Assembly: GCF_016757965.1 (NCBI RefSeq)
Contig: NZ_JAEKIW010000016.1
Coordinates: 1-60,359, forward strand
Origin: Archaeoglobus neptunius
GTDB taxonomy: Archaea > Halobacteriota > Archaeoglobi > Archaeoglobales > Archaeoglobaceae
DNA length: 60,359 bases
Direction: 5' to 3'
The first letter of the stretch is position 1, and every line of letters begins with the position of its first letter. The translations under genes and the position numbers were made by a program. Shown one piece after another: positions 41,129 to 50,921 of the stretch. The notes under the pieces are model-generated. The model was not told the DNA's origin. It was given only the letters and a program-made list of their open reading frames with translations, and ran no database searches.

Positions 41129-41614
41129 ATGGGAAGAGCCTGGAAGTTTGGGAATGACATTGACACGGATGTGATCATTCAGGGAAAGTACCTTGTTATA
41201 AATGATCCCGAGGAGCTGGCAAAACACGTATTCGAGAATCTGAGACCTGAATTTGCCAGTGAGGTAAAGAAGGGCGATTTTGTTGTTGCCGGAGAGAACT
41301 TCGGATGTGGGAGCAGCAGAGAGCATGCTCCACTGGCACTGAAAGCTACGGGAATTGAGGCGGTGATAGCAAAATCATACGCAAGGATCTTCTTCAGGAA
41401 CGCAATAAACATCGGTTTGAAGGTTATTGAATGCAGAGATGCCGATAAAATAAATGACGGGGACGATATTGATGTGGACTACGAAAGGGGGGTTGTTTTC
41501 AACAGAACCAGAGATGAGAAGTATTCAATTGCCCCGCTGCCGGAGTTTCTGAGGGATATACTGGACAAGGGAGGTCTTGTTAATTTTGCACGGAGTCTGA
41601 GGGATAGAGCATGA
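41129..41614 (+). CDS. leuD: 3-isopropylmalate (or citramalate/homoaconitate-type) dehydratase small subunit
   Basis: 161 residues: [15 protein letters not shown] and [19 protein letters not shown], the swivelling-domain motifs. It needs a large subunit (LeuC), not in this window. It overlaps leuB by 4 bases, so leucine (or isoleucine by citramalate) synthesis is the likely path. Confidence 0.88.
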   Translation: MGRAWKFGNDIDTDVIIQGKYLVINDPEELAKHVFENLRPEFASEVKKGDFVVAGENFGCGSSREHAPLALKATGIEAVIAKSYARIFFRNAINIGLKVIECRDADKINDGDDIDVDYERGVVFNRTRDEKYSIAPLPEFLRDILDKGGLVNFARSLRDRA

Positions 41615-42591
41615 AAAGAATTGCCGTTATACCCGGGGATGGTATTGGAAATGAAGTGATGGAAGCGGCTATGCTGATTCTGGAAAAGCTGGATCTCCCC
41701 TTCACCTTTGAGTATTACGATGCCGGAGATGGGGCTCTTGAGAGGTACGGTAAAGCTTTACCCGAAGAGACTCTTGAAGCGTGCAGAAGGAGTGATGCGG
41801 TTCTGTTTGGTGCAGCGGGTGAAACCGCTGCCGATGTAATTGTCAGGTTGAGACAGGAACTCAATACATTTGCAAACATCAGGCCGGCCAAAGCCATAAA
41901 GGGGATAAGGTGCCTCTATCCGGGGCTCGACATTGTGGTGGTAAGGGAAAACACCGAGTGCCTCTATAGGGGCTTTGAGTTTGAGTTTGATGGGGTGGCT
42001 GAGGCAGTCAGGGTGATAACGAGAAGGGCCTCGGAAAGAATTGCGAAGTATGCGTTCGAGCTTGCAAAGAGGGAAAGGAGAAAAAAGGTTACCGCATTGC
42101 ATAAGGCCAACGTAATGAAGAAGACATGTGGACTTTTCAGAGAGGTGTGCAGGGATGTCGCTTCTGAGTATCCGGATATAGAGTTCAATGATTATTACAT
42201 CGATGCCGCCTGCATGTACCTCGTGATGGATCCCTTCAGGTTTGACGTCATTGTGACGACCAACATGTTTGGAGATATTGTCTCGGATCTTGCGGCAGGA
42301 CTGGTTGGTGGGCTTGGTTTGGCCCCTTCTGCCAACGTTGGTGAGAAAAATGCGATATTTGAGCCTGTGCACGGTGCGGCTTTCGATATAGCAGGCAGAG
42401 GCATTGCGAATCCAACGGCAATGATTCTCACAGCATGCATGATGCTCCGGCATTTCGGGTATCTTGACGAGGCAAGAAAGATTGAAGAGGCTGTGGAGAG
42501 GGTTATAGAATCTGGAAAAACAACTCCCGATCTTGGAGGCAATCTGAAAACGATGGAATTTGCTAACGAAGTTGCCCTTCTGTTGGATTAG
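41611..42591 (+). CDS. leuB: 3-isopropylmalate dehydrogenase (isocitrate dehydrogenase family)
   Basis: 326 residues: IPGDGIGNEVMEAA, VVRENTECLYRG, and NMFGDIVSDLAAGLVGGLG, all active-site regions. AP-rich GLAPSANVGEKNAIFEPVHG places it in the decarboxylating dehydrogenase family. The substrate, isopropylmalate rather than isocitrate or homoisocitrate, is inferred from the LeuD neighbour. Confidence 0.88.
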   Translation: MKRIAVIPGDGIGNEVMEAAMLILEKLDLPFTFEYYDAGDGALERYGKALPEETLEACRRSDAVLFGAAGETAADVIVRLRQELNTFANIRPAKAIKGIRCLYPGLDIVVVRENTECLYRGFEFEFDGVAEAVRVITRRASERIAKYAFELAKRERRKKVTALHKANVMKKTCGLFREVCRDVASEYPDIEFNDYYIDAACMYLVMDPFRFDVIVTTNMFGDIVSDLAAGLVGGLGLAPSANVGEKNAIFEPVHGAAFDIAGRGIANPTAMILTACMMLRHFGYLDEARKIEEAVERVIESGKTTPDLGGNLKTMEFANEVALLLD

Positions 42592-42623
42592 ATTTAAATA
42601 GTAAAGCCTGACTAATTTTTTTC

Positions 42624-43646
42624 ATGAGCTACGAAACTCTGATGATGAAACTTGGGTTTCCGGAGTCAGTGTATCTGAGAAAGATTCTGGAATACCTCAT
42701 GGATGAGGAGGCTGCCAAAGTTGCTGCTGCCCTGCCCGGAAGCCCGGAGGAAGTTGCGGAGAAACTCGGAATGGATGTCAGCAGAGTGAAGGAGATTCTC
42801 GAGGATCTTTTCTTTAAGGGAGTTGTATTTCCAAAGGACTTCCAGAACAGAAACTACTACCGCTTTGCAAGAGATCTTATTCAACTTCACGATGCAACAC
42901 TAGCCTCTAAGCACATGAAAGACCCTGAATTTGCGAAATTGTGGAAGGAGTTTGGTGAGAAAGAAGCACACGCAAAAATGGGACAGCTTCTGGCGATAGC
43001 AGATTTTAAGGTGTGGAGAGTTGTTCCGGCTTACAGAGCGATAAAGGATTTGCCGGACGTACTTCCACAGGAAAATATAGTTGAGATGATCAAGGCACAG
43101 GATAAAATTGCTGTCGTTCCGTGCTCATGCAGGAATGTAACACATCTTGCCGGAGATGGCTGCAGTCACACGAACGAGACGTCACTCTGGCATTGCATTC
43201 AGTTTGGCAGAGGTGCCGAGTACGTGGTGGCCAGAGGTTCCGGAAAAGAGATAACGGTTGAAGAAGCCCTAGAGATAATTGAAAAAGCCGAGGAGGACGG
43301 TCTAATTCATACATGGCCCAATACAGGGAAGATAGTTGACAAGAGGGTAACGGTTAACTGCAACTGCTGTGAAGACTGCTGTGAGTTCTTCCTTTCTGCG
43401 AAATACGGCAACGTCCCCATCGAGTCCATGCTTGAAAAAAGTCGATACGTTGCGTACGTTGATGAGGATCTCTGCATAGCATGCGGGGTCTGTGAGGAAC
43501 GCTGTCAGTTCAACGCCATTGCAGTAGATGATGTGGCCAGGGTCGACGAGGAGAAATGCTTCGGATGTGGCGCCTGTGTTGTCGGCTGCGAGCAGGAAGC
43601 GATGAAAATGAAGGCTGTCAGACCGCCCGAACACATTCCAACCTAA
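42624..43646 (+). CDS. Winged-helix and bis-4Fe-4S ferredoxin protein
   Basis: 340 residues. N-terminal HTH-like part (SPEEVAEKLGMDVSRVKEIL), a central region with Cys (AVVPCSCRNVTHLAGDGC and NCNCCEDCCEF), and a C-terminal ferredoxin domain (CIACGVCEERCQFNAI and CFGCGACVVGC). Similar proteins are found in anaerobes near electron-transfer or methyl-transfer genes. Function is unknown; it may be a redox-sensing or electron-carrier protein. TTTAAATAG lies upstream near 42594. Confidence 0.75.
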   Translation: MSYETLMMKLGFPESVYLRKILEYLMDEEAAKVAAALPGSPEEVAEKLGMDVSRVKEILEDLFFKGVVFPKDFQNRNYYRFARDLIQLHDATLASKHMKDPEFAKLWKEFGEKEAHAKMGQLLAIADFKVWRVVPAYRAIKDLPDVLPQENIVEMIKAQDKIAVVPCSCRNVTHLAGDGCSHTNETSLWHCIQFGRGAEYVVARGSGKEITVEEALEIIEKAEEDGLIHTWPNTGKIVDKRVTVNCNCCEDCCEFFLSAKYGNVPIESMLEKSRYVAYVDEDLCIACGVCEERCQFNAIAVDDVARVDEEKCFGCGACVVGCEQEAMKMKAVRPPEHIPT

Positions 43647-44521
43647 TTTTTAAAGTCTTCAAGTGTGTAACAGCCGATTCCTTCCGAGTTCAGGTATTTC
43701 ATAAGGAATTTTGAGGGCTTTCCGTGGTAAAACACAACCGTTTCCGGATTGCAGTGGTGAATCATTTCAAGCAACCCTCTGTAGTCGAGATGATCGCTGA
43801 GAGTAATTTTCGGCCATCTGTAGAAGTTCTGAGCAGTAAGAATGTACCCTGAACCGTATTTGGGCAGATTACGTGGCGATGCAATCAGAGAACCGCTTTC
43901 ACTGCACTCAATGCCCACAGCTCTGCAGATCCTTGCAATCTTCTCTTCTGCCCTAACATCAAAGCCCTTCTCTGTAAGAATTTCCGCAACTCTCTGGGCT
44001 TTTCCAATCGGATATGCTCCAAAAACAGTTTTGTCAGAGGCATGCTCTACCAGCCTGTCAATCTCGTCCTCGAATATCTGTGATGGATGGCTGTAGGTGG
44101 CCTCTGTAATAAGAATTCTGCAGGAGGGAAGTTTTGAGAAATCCTTGACATCGCCAGTTATCAGAACTTCGCATTCTGCAAAAAAGAAGGCGGTCGAACC
44201 GTGCATGTGGTGTGTTGGATATGTTTTAACTTTATGTCCATCAATTTTCAATCTCTGTCCAGTTGAGAACGTTATTCCGCCAAAGGATTTCTGTGTATCT
44301 GCCTCAAGAATTTTCGCAGTCTCCTCGCTTGCTATTGCCCTAGAATTGTTCATGTTTCTCTGACCATAGTGGTCGGAGTGAGCGTGGGTTACGATGTTCC
44401 ATCCGGTTTTGCCTGGGGATGAGTCTATGTGGAATTCAGAGCCCTCAAAATCAATAGTAATGTGTGGTCTGTAACCTCTTCCGTACTTCCGCCTGTAAAT
44501 TACAATCTCGTCGAATATCAC
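43643..44521 (-). CDS. MBL-fold (metallo-beta-lactamase) nuclease-like protein
   Basis: 292 residues. Zinc motif THAHSDHYG, then YPTHHMHGSTAFFF, LITGDVKDF and a late His (VVFYHGKPSK). It resembles archaeal beta-CASP or DNA-repair-type exonuclease relatives (SNM1/Ysh1-like), but without a full beta-CASP insertion. Possible DNA or RNA nuclease. Convergent with the ferredoxin-type gene. Confidence 0.75.
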   Translation of the reverse strand: MIFDEIVIYRRKYGRGYRPHITIDFEGSEFHIDSSPGKTGWNIVTHAHSDHYGQRNMNNSRAIASEETAKILEADTQKSFGGITFSTGQRLKIDGHKVKTYPTHHMHGSTAFFFAECEVLITGDVKDFSKLPSCRILITEATYSHPSQIFEDEIDRLVEHASDKTVFGAYPIGKAQRVAEILTEKGFDVRAEEKIARICRAVGIECSESGSLIASPRNLPKYGSGYILTAQNFYRWPKITLSDHLDYRGLLEMIHHCNPETVVFYHGKPSKFLMKYLNSEGIGCYTLEDFKN

Positions 44522-44572
44522 CTTTTCGCATTCTCGGCAAGATTTATAACCCCTTTCTTTTAGTAACTGTAA

Positions 44573-45055
44573 ATGCGATTGAAAGAGTTTGAGGAAGAGG
44601 TCAGGAGTCTTTTCGATGAAAATCTTGTGGAGAGAGCCAAGAATCTGAAAAAGACGGGAAATATATTCAATCCTATTTTCTATCTGTTTTTCACGAGGCT
44701 CGTGGAGCTTTCGGCAATCATTAATGGAATTGTAATGCCCAACAGGTATGAGCTTGAGGAACTGTTCAGGACAAGGAAGGATTTTTTGCAGATAGATTAC
44801 GGCACGATAGGTGAGACAATAAGGAGAGCGTGGCTGTTTGAGAGGGAGAGAGGAGTGGAGTTAACGTTCAGTAACAGCGTGGAGGACATGCTTTACGTCC
44901 TCTACAGGATGGGGAAGCTGCAGGGCAAGCTTGATGGTATAATACTGAAATACGCTGAGTGGGACAAGGAGAAGCTTGCCGAACTGTACTTCACGATCCT
45001 TCAGATACTGATCGAGCTGGAGGATAGGATTAACAGAGAAATAAAGGGGGATTAG
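44573..45055 (+). CDS. Uncharacterised helical protein
   Basis: 160 residues, nearly all alpha-helix. Includes NPIFYLFFTRLVELSAIING and ILIELEDRINREIKG. A TTTATAACC stretch upstream (~44546) gives a leaderless start at ATG 44573. Overlaps the HypE-like gene by 4 bases at its 3' end. No motif recognised. Confidence 0.65.
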   Translation: MRLKEFEEEVRSLFDENLVERAKNLKKTGNIFNPIFYLFFTRLVELSAIINGIVMPNRYELEELFRTRKDFLQIDYGTIGETIRRAWLFERERGVELTFSNSVEDMLYVLYRMGKLQGKLDGIILKYAEWDKEKLAELYFTILQILIELEDRINREIKGD

Positions 45056-46380
45056 GCTCTCGCAAGCCTTTCAAGAACTTTCAGTTTCTTCTCGATGGCT
45101 TTTTTAACCGCTTCATCCACTCTTCTCTTCATATCTCCAAAATCTGGTGGTTCCTCCTCTCCAACAACTTTCTTCAGCGGTGTATAAGCAGATTCTCTGA
45201 ATCTCGGTTTTATCTCTCTCCTTTCCCCACCTTCAATCAGGTACGCTCTGGGACCATCTCCGCTCTCTTCAACCCACCCCACCTTTCTTATGTTAACTCC
45301 TGCACCTTTCACGGCTTTTATTACATCTTCAGCAGTTTCCTCATCGCACACGATCATCAGCGAGTCTATAGAAACGCCGAGAAAGTCTATTTCGAGCTCC
45401 TCCAGCATGCTGAGAACTCTCGGGTTTACGCATTTTCTGAGCTCATCAAAGTCGAATACCAGCGACTTTCCGGAAACCTTTGCTATTTCCTCAGCATCAC
45501 CTCTGATTCCACCATTTGTTACGTCACTCATCGAGTGTATTCTTTTCACGAGATTCTGGGAGAACACCGCCCTTACCGCCCTGATGAAGTCCAGATTGAT
45601 GGTCTCATCAACCACATCGTGCATGCCGTAGTAGATGGCCGTGGTTGCAACGGTTCCGCCTCCAGCCCCTTCAGTTAGTAAAATAACATCTCCGGACTCC
45701 ACATTTTTTCTGGGTGTAATATAGCGGGAAACTCCAACACATCCCACACCGCCGGTCATTCTCTCTCCGATTACCATATCTCCTCCAATCCTGAGCGTAC
45801 TACCGCTTACCAGTGGAACTTCTGTGGCCTCGCACACTGCAGAAATGCCTGCAATGTGATCGAATATCTTGCTGACATCCCCATCATCAGCGATGTGTAT
45901 GTCTGAAAAAACGGCCACAGGCTCAGCCCCCATCACGTAAACGTCTCTCATCGCTGCCCTTGTTACATGAAATCCAGCTATGAAAGGAAACTCGCTCAGT
46001 CTTGAATGAATTCCGTCAATCGCAACGCTGATGTATAAATCCCCGAACTTGACAACTCCTGCATCGTCCAGATCCTTCGATGATACGACAGCTCCGGAAC
46101 TTCCAATCACTTCAGCAATCTTCTCATGAACGTAAAAATCACCTCTACCCCTTGAACCAACACCAAACCTTCCCATCGTCACTCCCGATTTGTAGTAGTC
46201 GAGGAGATAGTTTGATTTGCCGTATGCGTTTTTAACCTCCACGATAACGGCTTCGGCCCACCTTTTCGCCCTATCCATATCCCAGTTTTTGATCTCCGCT
46301 ATTCTTTCTGCAAGCAGCTCTTTCACCCTGTCTTCACTCATTTTTTCAAGCATTCTTCTTGCGTACCCCTCAATGTCCAT
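45052..46380 (-). CDS. AIR synthase/HypE-related (PurM-like) protein
   Basis: 442 residues: VSSKDLDDAGVVKFGDLYISVAIDG in the ATP-binding N-domain, then SDVTNGGIRGDAEEIAKVSG and VGVSRYITPRKNVESGD, as in the archaeal COG1973-type relatives of HypE. An N-terminal ~60 residues of helices and a C-terminal charged extension add to the core. The exact reaction is not known. Family members with ATP may make activated intermediates for cofactor or purine synthesis. Confidence 0.75.
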   Translation of the reverse strand: MDIEGYARRMLEKMSEDRVKELLAERIAEIKNWDMDRAKRWAEAVIVEVKNAYGKSNYLLDYYKSGVTMGRFGVGSRGRGDFYVHEKIAEVIGSSGAVVSSKDLDDAGVVKFGDLYISVAIDGIHSRLSEFPFIAGFHVTRAAMRDVYVMGAEPVAVFSDIHIADDGDVSKIFDHIAGISAVCEATEVPLVSGSTLRIGGDMVIGERMTGGVGCVGVSRYITPRKNVESGDVILLTEGAGGGTVATTAIYYGMHDVVDETINLDFIRAVRAVFSQNLVKRIHSMSDVTNGGIRGDAEEIAKVSGKSLVFDFDELRKCVNPRVLSMLEELEIDFLGVSIDSLMIVCDEETAEDVIKAVKGAGVNIRKVGWVEESGDGPRAYLIEGGERREIKPRFRESAYTPLKKVVGEEEPPDFGDMKRRVDEAVKKAIEKKLKVLERLARA

Positions 46381-46444
46381 CGTTAATGGACGGTCTGCAG
46401 GGTTAATAAGCTGTTTGCCGTTCCAAAAATATAAAAAATAGGAT

Positions 46445-46609
46445 TTAGTCTTCTATCTTCTCGAACTGGTCTTTGGAAGCTCCACAAACAGGACAGACCC
46501 AGTCATCCGGCAGGTCCTCCCACCTTGTTCCGGGAGGGACGTCACTTTCCGGATCCCCCTCGGTCTCGTCGTAAACGTATCCGCAAACCGTACACTGATA
46601 CTTTGCCAT
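46445..46609 (-). CDS. Rubredoxin
   Basis: 54-residue rubredoxin, too short for many gene callers: [19 protein letters not shown], then [15 protein letters not shown]. The four Cys (C6, C9, C39, C42) bind one Fe. ATTATAAT near 46631-46638 fits a TATA box, with a short leader to ATG 46609. It is a likely electron donor for the superoxide reductase at 19150. Confidence 0.95.
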   Translation of the reverse strand: MAKYQCTVCGYVYDETEGDPESDVPPGTRWEDLPDDWVCPVCGASKDQFEKIED

Positions 46610-46680
46610 GGGACTTCATGGTTGTTTACCATTATAATCCTTTCGTTTAACTCAAATAACGCAGGGTCGTTTTCCTAACA

Positions 46681-47805
46681 ATGGAAAAAGTTGTGGTGGT
46701 GCACTACGGAGAAATAGCCACAAAGGGGAAGAACAGAGAATTTTTTGAACGAAAGCTGATTAATGCGATTAAAAGAGCTACTGGCAGGAAAGTCAGGCGT
46801 AAATTCGGGAGAATTGAGGTTGAATATGCGGATAGCATTGCTGAGAGGTTAAAAAAAATTCCGGGAATTAAGTACTTCGGTGTTGGGGTTAAGACCGGTA
46901 CTGATATCGAGGAAATCAAGAAAGCAGCTATCAGAAGCCTTCCTGACGAGTTCAATTCGTTTAAGGTTGAGACTTCAAGAAGTAACAAGAATTTCCCTCT
47001 AAATTCGATTGAGATCAACAGAGAGGTCGGTGCTTACATAGTTGAGAGGACCGGAAAAGGTGTCAATCTCAGAAACCCGGATGTGACAGTTTGGATTGAG
47101 GTTTGCGATCGGGAGGTGTATGTTTACACCCGGAAAATTTCGGGGGTGGGTGGACTGCCTGTGGGAGTTGCGGGAAGGGTCGTTAGTTTGGTATCTGGGG
47201 GTATAGACAGTCCCGTTGCCTCGTTCATGGCCATGAAAAGGGGCTGCGAGATTGTAGCTGTTCACTTTTTCAACCGCACCATGCACTCACCTAAAGTAAG
47301 GGAAAAGATAAAAATTCTTGCAGAGAAGCTGGCAGAGTATCAGGGAGAGGTAAGGCTGTATATGGTTCCTTTCTATGAAATTCAGCTTGAGATTATAAAG
47401 AACGTTCCGGCAAGGCTGAGGATGATTGTATACAGGAGGAGTATGATGAGGATGGCGAACATGATTGCGGAAATGGAGGGCTGCAAGGCGGTTATAACCG
47501 GAGATAACCTGTCTCAGGTTGCGAGTCAGACTCTGGATAATCTAAATGTGATATACTCCGCATCGAAGCTGGCGGTCTTACCACCGCTGATCGGTATGGA
47601 CAAGGAGGAAATAATCGAGATTGCGAGGAAGATAGGGACATACGATATATCAATCCTGCCTTATGATGACTGCTGCTCATTCATGATTGCGAGACATCCG
47701 GAAACCAGGGCGAATCTTGAGGACGTGACGAAGTATGAAAGCTTTGATAGGCTGGAAAGGGAAGCAATTGAGAAAAGCGAGGTGGAAGACGTAAGGGTGT
47801 TCTGA
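46681..47805 (+). CDS. thiI: tRNA 4-thiouridine synthase / thiamine sulfurtransferase
   Basis: 374 residues: THUMP region ([20 protein letters not shown]), then PP-loop [20 protein letters not shown], and [15 protein letters not shown]. The C-terminal rhodanese domain of E. coli ThiI is absent, as is normal for archaea. It inserts sulfur in tRNA U8. Overlaps mptE by one base. Confidence 0.92.
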   Translation: MEKVVVVHYGEIATKGKNREFFERKLINAIKRATGRKVRRKFGRIEVEYADSIAERLKKIPGIKYFGVGVKTGTDIEEIKKAAIRSLPDEFNSFKVETSRSNKNFPLNSIEINREVGAYIVERTGKGVNLRNPDVTVWIEVCDREVYVYTRKISGVGGLPVGVAGRVVSLVSGGIDSPVASFMAMKRGCEIVAVHFFNRTMHSPKVREKIKILAEKLAEYQGEVRLYMVPFYEIQLEIIKNVPARLRMIVYRRSMMRMANMIAEMEGCKAVITGDNLSQVASQTLDNLNVIYSASKLAVLPPLIGMDKEEIIEIARKIGTYDISILPYDDCCSFMIARHPETRANLEDVTKYESFDRLEREAIEKSEVEDVRVF

Positions 47806-48401
47806 TGAAGCTCGAGATGTGGTTGAAGATTTACGAGGCCATTCTTGCTGATTTTGAATTCAGCAGGGAGGAAGATGAGAAGGCGGCGAGGTTGATGGAA
47901 TCACTCGGGAGAGGAAAGTTGCTCGACAAAAGCGTACTTGAAATTATACGTGGAAAAGAAGTGGCAGTGATCGGTGGTGCATATCGGGGTGAAGGGGTGG
48001 AGGAGAAGTTCAGAATCACAGCCGGTAAGGCAATCAATCTCGTGGACTTCGTACCAGACATTCATGTTACGGACATGGAGGAGGATGATAAAACCCTCGT
48101 AAATCTTGAGAAAAATGGATGTCTTTTAGTTTTGCACGCTCACGGTGACAATGTGGACAGAATAATGTCTGTTGTACCAAAAATCGGGAGATTCGTAGGG
48201 ACAACACAGAGCATTCCGTTCAACAGAGTATACAACTTTGGTGGATTCACTGATGGTGACAGGGCGGCAGTAATCGCAAAAAGGTTTGGAGCGAAAAAGA
48301 TAAAGCTTTACGGATTCGATTTTGAAAGGGCAGACACTGAGGTAAAGAAGAAAAAGCTCAAATGGGCAAGGATAATTCTCCGAAAGGAGGGGATCATATA
48401 A
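47805..48401 (+). CDS. mptE: 6-hydroxymethylpterin diphosphokinase, archaeal MptE
   Basis: 198 residues of the DUF115 family: VAVIGGAYRGEGVEE, CLLVLHAHGDNVDRI and VYNFGGFTDGDRAAVIA. This archaeal enzyme acts in tetrahydromethanopterin synthesis. Its TAA stop (48399-48401) is followed at once by the tRNA gene. The tRNA promoter must lie within or across the gene end. Confidence 0.92.
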   Translation: MKLEMWLKIYEAILADFEFSREEDEKAARLMESLGRGKLLDKSVLEIIRGKEVAVIGGAYRGEGVEEKFRITAGKAINLVDFVPDIHVTDMEEDDKTLVNLEKNGCLLVLHAHGDNVDRIMSVVPKIGRFVGTTQSIPFNRVYNFGGFTDGDRAAVIAKRFGAKKIKLYGFDFERADTEVKKKKLKWARIILRKEGII

Positions 48402-48473
48402 GGGCCCGTGGGGTAGTGGATATCCTGGAGGTCTCCGGAACCTCCGACCCGGGTTCAATTCCCGGCGGGCCCG
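48402..48473 (+). tRNA. tRNA-Arg (anticodon CCG)
   Basis: 72 nt. Acceptor GGGCCCG pairs with CGGGCCC; anticodon stem GAGGT/ACCTC with loop CTCCGGA, giving anticodon CCG (U33 present); T arm CCGGG-TTCAATT-CCCGG. Discriminator G; CCA not encoded. D arm GGGT... with loop AGTGG. It starts one base after the mptE stop codon. No intron. Confidence 0.93.
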
Positions 48474-48480
48474 CTTTTTT
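48474..48480 (+). terminator. Oligo-T terminator of the tRNA
   Basis: CTTTTTT directly after the tRNA, an archaeal-type T-rich terminator. Confidence 0.6.
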
Positions 48481-48500
48481 ATGGTTGAGCAGTTTTGCAG

Positions 48501-49523
48501 TCAGTCAAACTTCAGAATCCTTGGCACGTTCTCATTATAGGGTGGATATATTACCCCGAACTCCGTGATCAATGCCGTGACATTTTTCAGCGGTGTTGGA
48601 TCGAAAGCGGGATTGTACACATTCACGTCTGGCGGGGCAAGAATTCGATTTCCGCAGTAAATCAGTTCTTCTCTCCCTCTTTCCTCAATAACTACCTCAT
48701 CAGCTTTTCTCCCCCAGTCGAAGGTTGCTTTGGGTGCAGCAACGTAAAATGGGACTCCATGCTCTTTAGCTACAACAGAAACAGTGTATGTTCCGATCTT
48801 GTTAAACACGGCATCCCTGACGATTCTGTCCGCTCCTACAATAACCTTGTCGATCATACCCTTCTGCATGACTATCCCAACCATTGAGTCGGTGATGAGC
48901 GTTACATCGATTCCATCCTGCATCAGCTCCCAGCATGTCAGTCTTGAACCCTGATTGAGAGGTCTTGTTTCGCAGGCTATGACTCTGATGTTCTTTCCCT
49001 GCTCGACAGCACTCCTCACAACCCCCAGTGCAGTCCCCCAGTCTACAGTTGCAAGTCTGCCAGCATTGCAGTAAGTCATGACAGTATCACCATCTTCCAG
49101 CAGTTCTGCTCCATACTCACCCATCTTTCTGTTTCTCTGTATGTCCTCCTCCGCAAGCTTCTCTGCTTCTCTCAGTGCCAGTTTTCTTATGTCATCCACA
49201 CTCTCTCCTGTGAGGGCAACCTTTAGGACTCTCTCGATACCAACAAAAAGATTTACGGCGGTTGGTCTGGTCGATGCCAGAAATTCTGCGGCCCTCTTCA
49301 GCCACCTCTTCATCTCTTCCACATCCTTGAAGTCTCTCTCATGGGCAGCGAGGGCTATTCCGTAGGCTCCAGCAGCTTCAAGTGCCGGAGCTCCCCTCAC
49401 TGCAAGTCTCTTTATGGCATCTCCAAGCTCTTCAACTTTTTTGCAGGTTATAACCTCAAATTTTTCCGGAATTTTCGTCTGGTCTATCAGCCTGACACCA
49501 TCTTCCCAGAATATGGATCGCAT
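48501..49523 (-). CDS. mtnA: Methylthioribose-1-phosphate isomerase / eIF2B-alpha family sugar isomerase
   Basis: 340 residues: AVRGAPALEAAGAYGIALAA, TYCNAGRLATVDWGTALGVV (catalytic Cys), and VIVGADRIV (Asp). Motifs match MtnA rather than an initiation factor. It may act in methionine salvage; archaeal relatives also act on ribose-1,5-bisphosphate, so substrate is not certain. Convergent with the tRNA gene. Confidence 0.85.
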   Translation of the reverse strand: MRSIFWEDGVRLIDQTKIPEKFEVITCKKVEELGDAIKRLAVRGAPALEAAGAYGIALAAHERDFKDVEEMKRWLKRAAEFLASTRPTAVNLFVGIERVLKVALTGESVDDIRKLALREAEKLAEEDIQRNRKMGEYGAELLEDGDTVMTYCNAGRLATVDWGTALGVVRSAVEQGKNIRVIACETRPLNQGSRLTCWELMQDGIDVTLITDSMVGIVMQKGMIDKVIVGADRIVRDAVFNKIGTYTVSVVAKEHGVPFYVAAPKATFDWGRKADEVVIEERGREELIYCGNRILAPPDVNVYNPAFDPTPLKNVTALITEFGVIYPPYNENVPRILKFD

Positions 49524-49563
49524 GCGGGTAATTCTTACGATACTATTTCTTTGTTGCGCTTCA

Positions 49564-50169
49564 TCACTTCAGAACTTTTCCCGTCATTTCTGCCCACAGC
49601 CTCAGATCGAGCTCGGCAAGGCTGATTCTTCTTTCTTCGGCGATGTCTCTCAGTATCTTTTCAATTTCAGCATACTTTCTGACTGTCAAACTTCCGTATT
49701 GCTCGATGTATTCGTTTTCTGTAAGCCACCTCAGTATATGGCGGTCTATAATCGCCACATCATCTCTTCCAACGTTCCTGAGGTAGTGGCTGGCCTCCTT
49801 CATCCCGAGGCCTTTTACCTTTAGGAGCCGTTTCCTTGCTGCAGCAGTGCTAAGCTGAAGAGCCCTCTCCACCAAATTGAAATTGCGAAAAGCCTCTCTG
49901 ATATATTCTGTTTTCCTTCTCCAGAATCTGACTCCGGCCTTTCTGAGAGCGGATTGAATGTTATCACTCTCCAGCAGCGTCTGAAATTTTAAACCTGCCG
50001 CTGCAGATGAGTTGGCAGTGGATATGCAAAATGCAAGCTCGTTTTTCAGGTCGGCTTTAACCTTGAGATCCAGAAAAGGCCTGAAGTCAAAAATGACCTC
50101 TCCCTCTCTACCGAGAGTTTCAAATTCTGCCAGTCTCGACTTTATGGCCTTCCCAAGATCAAAGAACAA
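49564..50169 (-). CDS. 8-oxoguanine DNA glycosylase/AP lyase, Ogg2 type
   Basis: About 201 residues from TTG 50169, which lies inside the fdhD end with GGTGA upstream. HhH-GPD region: LLKVKGLGMKEASHYLRNVG, then VAIIDRHILRWL with the catalytic Lys and Asp. The C-terminus ends in helix LRLWAEMTGKVLK. It excises 8-oxoguanine. Confidence 0.85.
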   Translation of the reverse strand: MFFDLGKAIKSRLAEFETLGREGEVIFDFRPFLDLKVKADLKNELAFCISTANSSAAAGLKFQTLLESDNIQSALRKAGVRFWRRKTEYIREAFRNFNLVERALQLSTAAARKRLLKVKGLGMKEASHYLRNVGRDDVAIIDRHILRWLTENEYIEQYGSLTVRKYAEIEKILRDIAEERRISLAELDLRLWAEMTGKVLK

Positions 50170-50842
50170 GGGCGTCACCAACGACGGCAATGTTTGTGGC
50201 AAATGATACCGCTGAAACACCGCTTTTCTCACACACGTCTATTGCAGAGTCCAGAATTGCGGCTTTTGACACAATTAGCGGTATTCCAGCTCTTGCACAT
50301 TTCATCGCCATTCCCCTCGATATTCTCCCGGAAATGAGCAGGAACGTCTTTTTGAGTCTTATTCCGTTGAGCAATGCTGCTCCAATAACCTTATCAACTG
50401 CATTGTGTCTACCAACATCGTACCTTCTGTACAGCAAGCCATCTTTTCCCACTATGGATGCGACATGATACCCTCTGGTTCTCACGTATTCCTCAATTTC
50501 CAGATACTCGAGGGATTTTTTAATCTCGTCCATTGTAAATTTCGCTTCAGCCTCAACCTTCGGTATTTTTTCCTGCTCTCTGTAAACCCCAATACAGCCC
50601 GAAGACCTTATTGTGGTGCTGCTTTGGTTTCCGTTCAGCTTTACAAAGAGAACATCGTTATCTATATACGAAAAAATTATTTCATCGATTGATTTTACGA
50701 TCCCCTCGGATACGAGAAATCCTACGGCCAGTTCTTTCAGGTTCTCAGGGGTGCACATTATGTGGTATGGGGTTTTACCAGCGAACAGTGTAATTTTGGC
50801 CTCCTTCGCCAGCTCAAGGGGTTTTCCAATTTTTTTAATCAC
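50159..50842 (-). CDS. fdhD: Formate dehydrogenase accessory sulfurtransferase FdhD
   Basis: 227 residues. LKELAVGFLVSEGIV, SSGCIGVY (one Cys; E. coli uses CxxC), YDVGRHNAVDKVIG and LISGRISRGMAMK are typical. It transfers sulfur to the molybdenum cofactor of formate dehydrogenase-type enzymes. Only one of the pair of active-site Cys is seen. It may serve the molybdoenzyme at 52746. Confidence 0.9.
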   Translation of the reverse strand: MIKKIGKPLELAKEAKITLFAGKTPYHIMCTPENLKELAVGFLVSEGIVKSIDEIIFSYIDNDVLFVKLNGNQSSTTIRSSGCIGVYREQEKIPKVEAEAKFTMDEIKKSLEYLEIEEYVRTRGYHVASIVGKDGLLYRRYDVGRHNAVDKVIGAALLNGIRLKKTFLLISGRISRGMAMKCARAGIPLIVSKAAILDSAIDVCEKSGVSAVSFATNIAVVGDALVL

Positions 50843-50921
50843 ATCATCTTGCCGAGGTAGGAATTAATAAACTTCACTTTTCAGAATAAGGGTTAAATAT
50901 AACGAATAAATTTGGTAGAAT

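Noticed and set aside
41758-42453. 231-codon minus-strand frame inside leuB
   Set aside because: Shadow of leuB, no domain signature.
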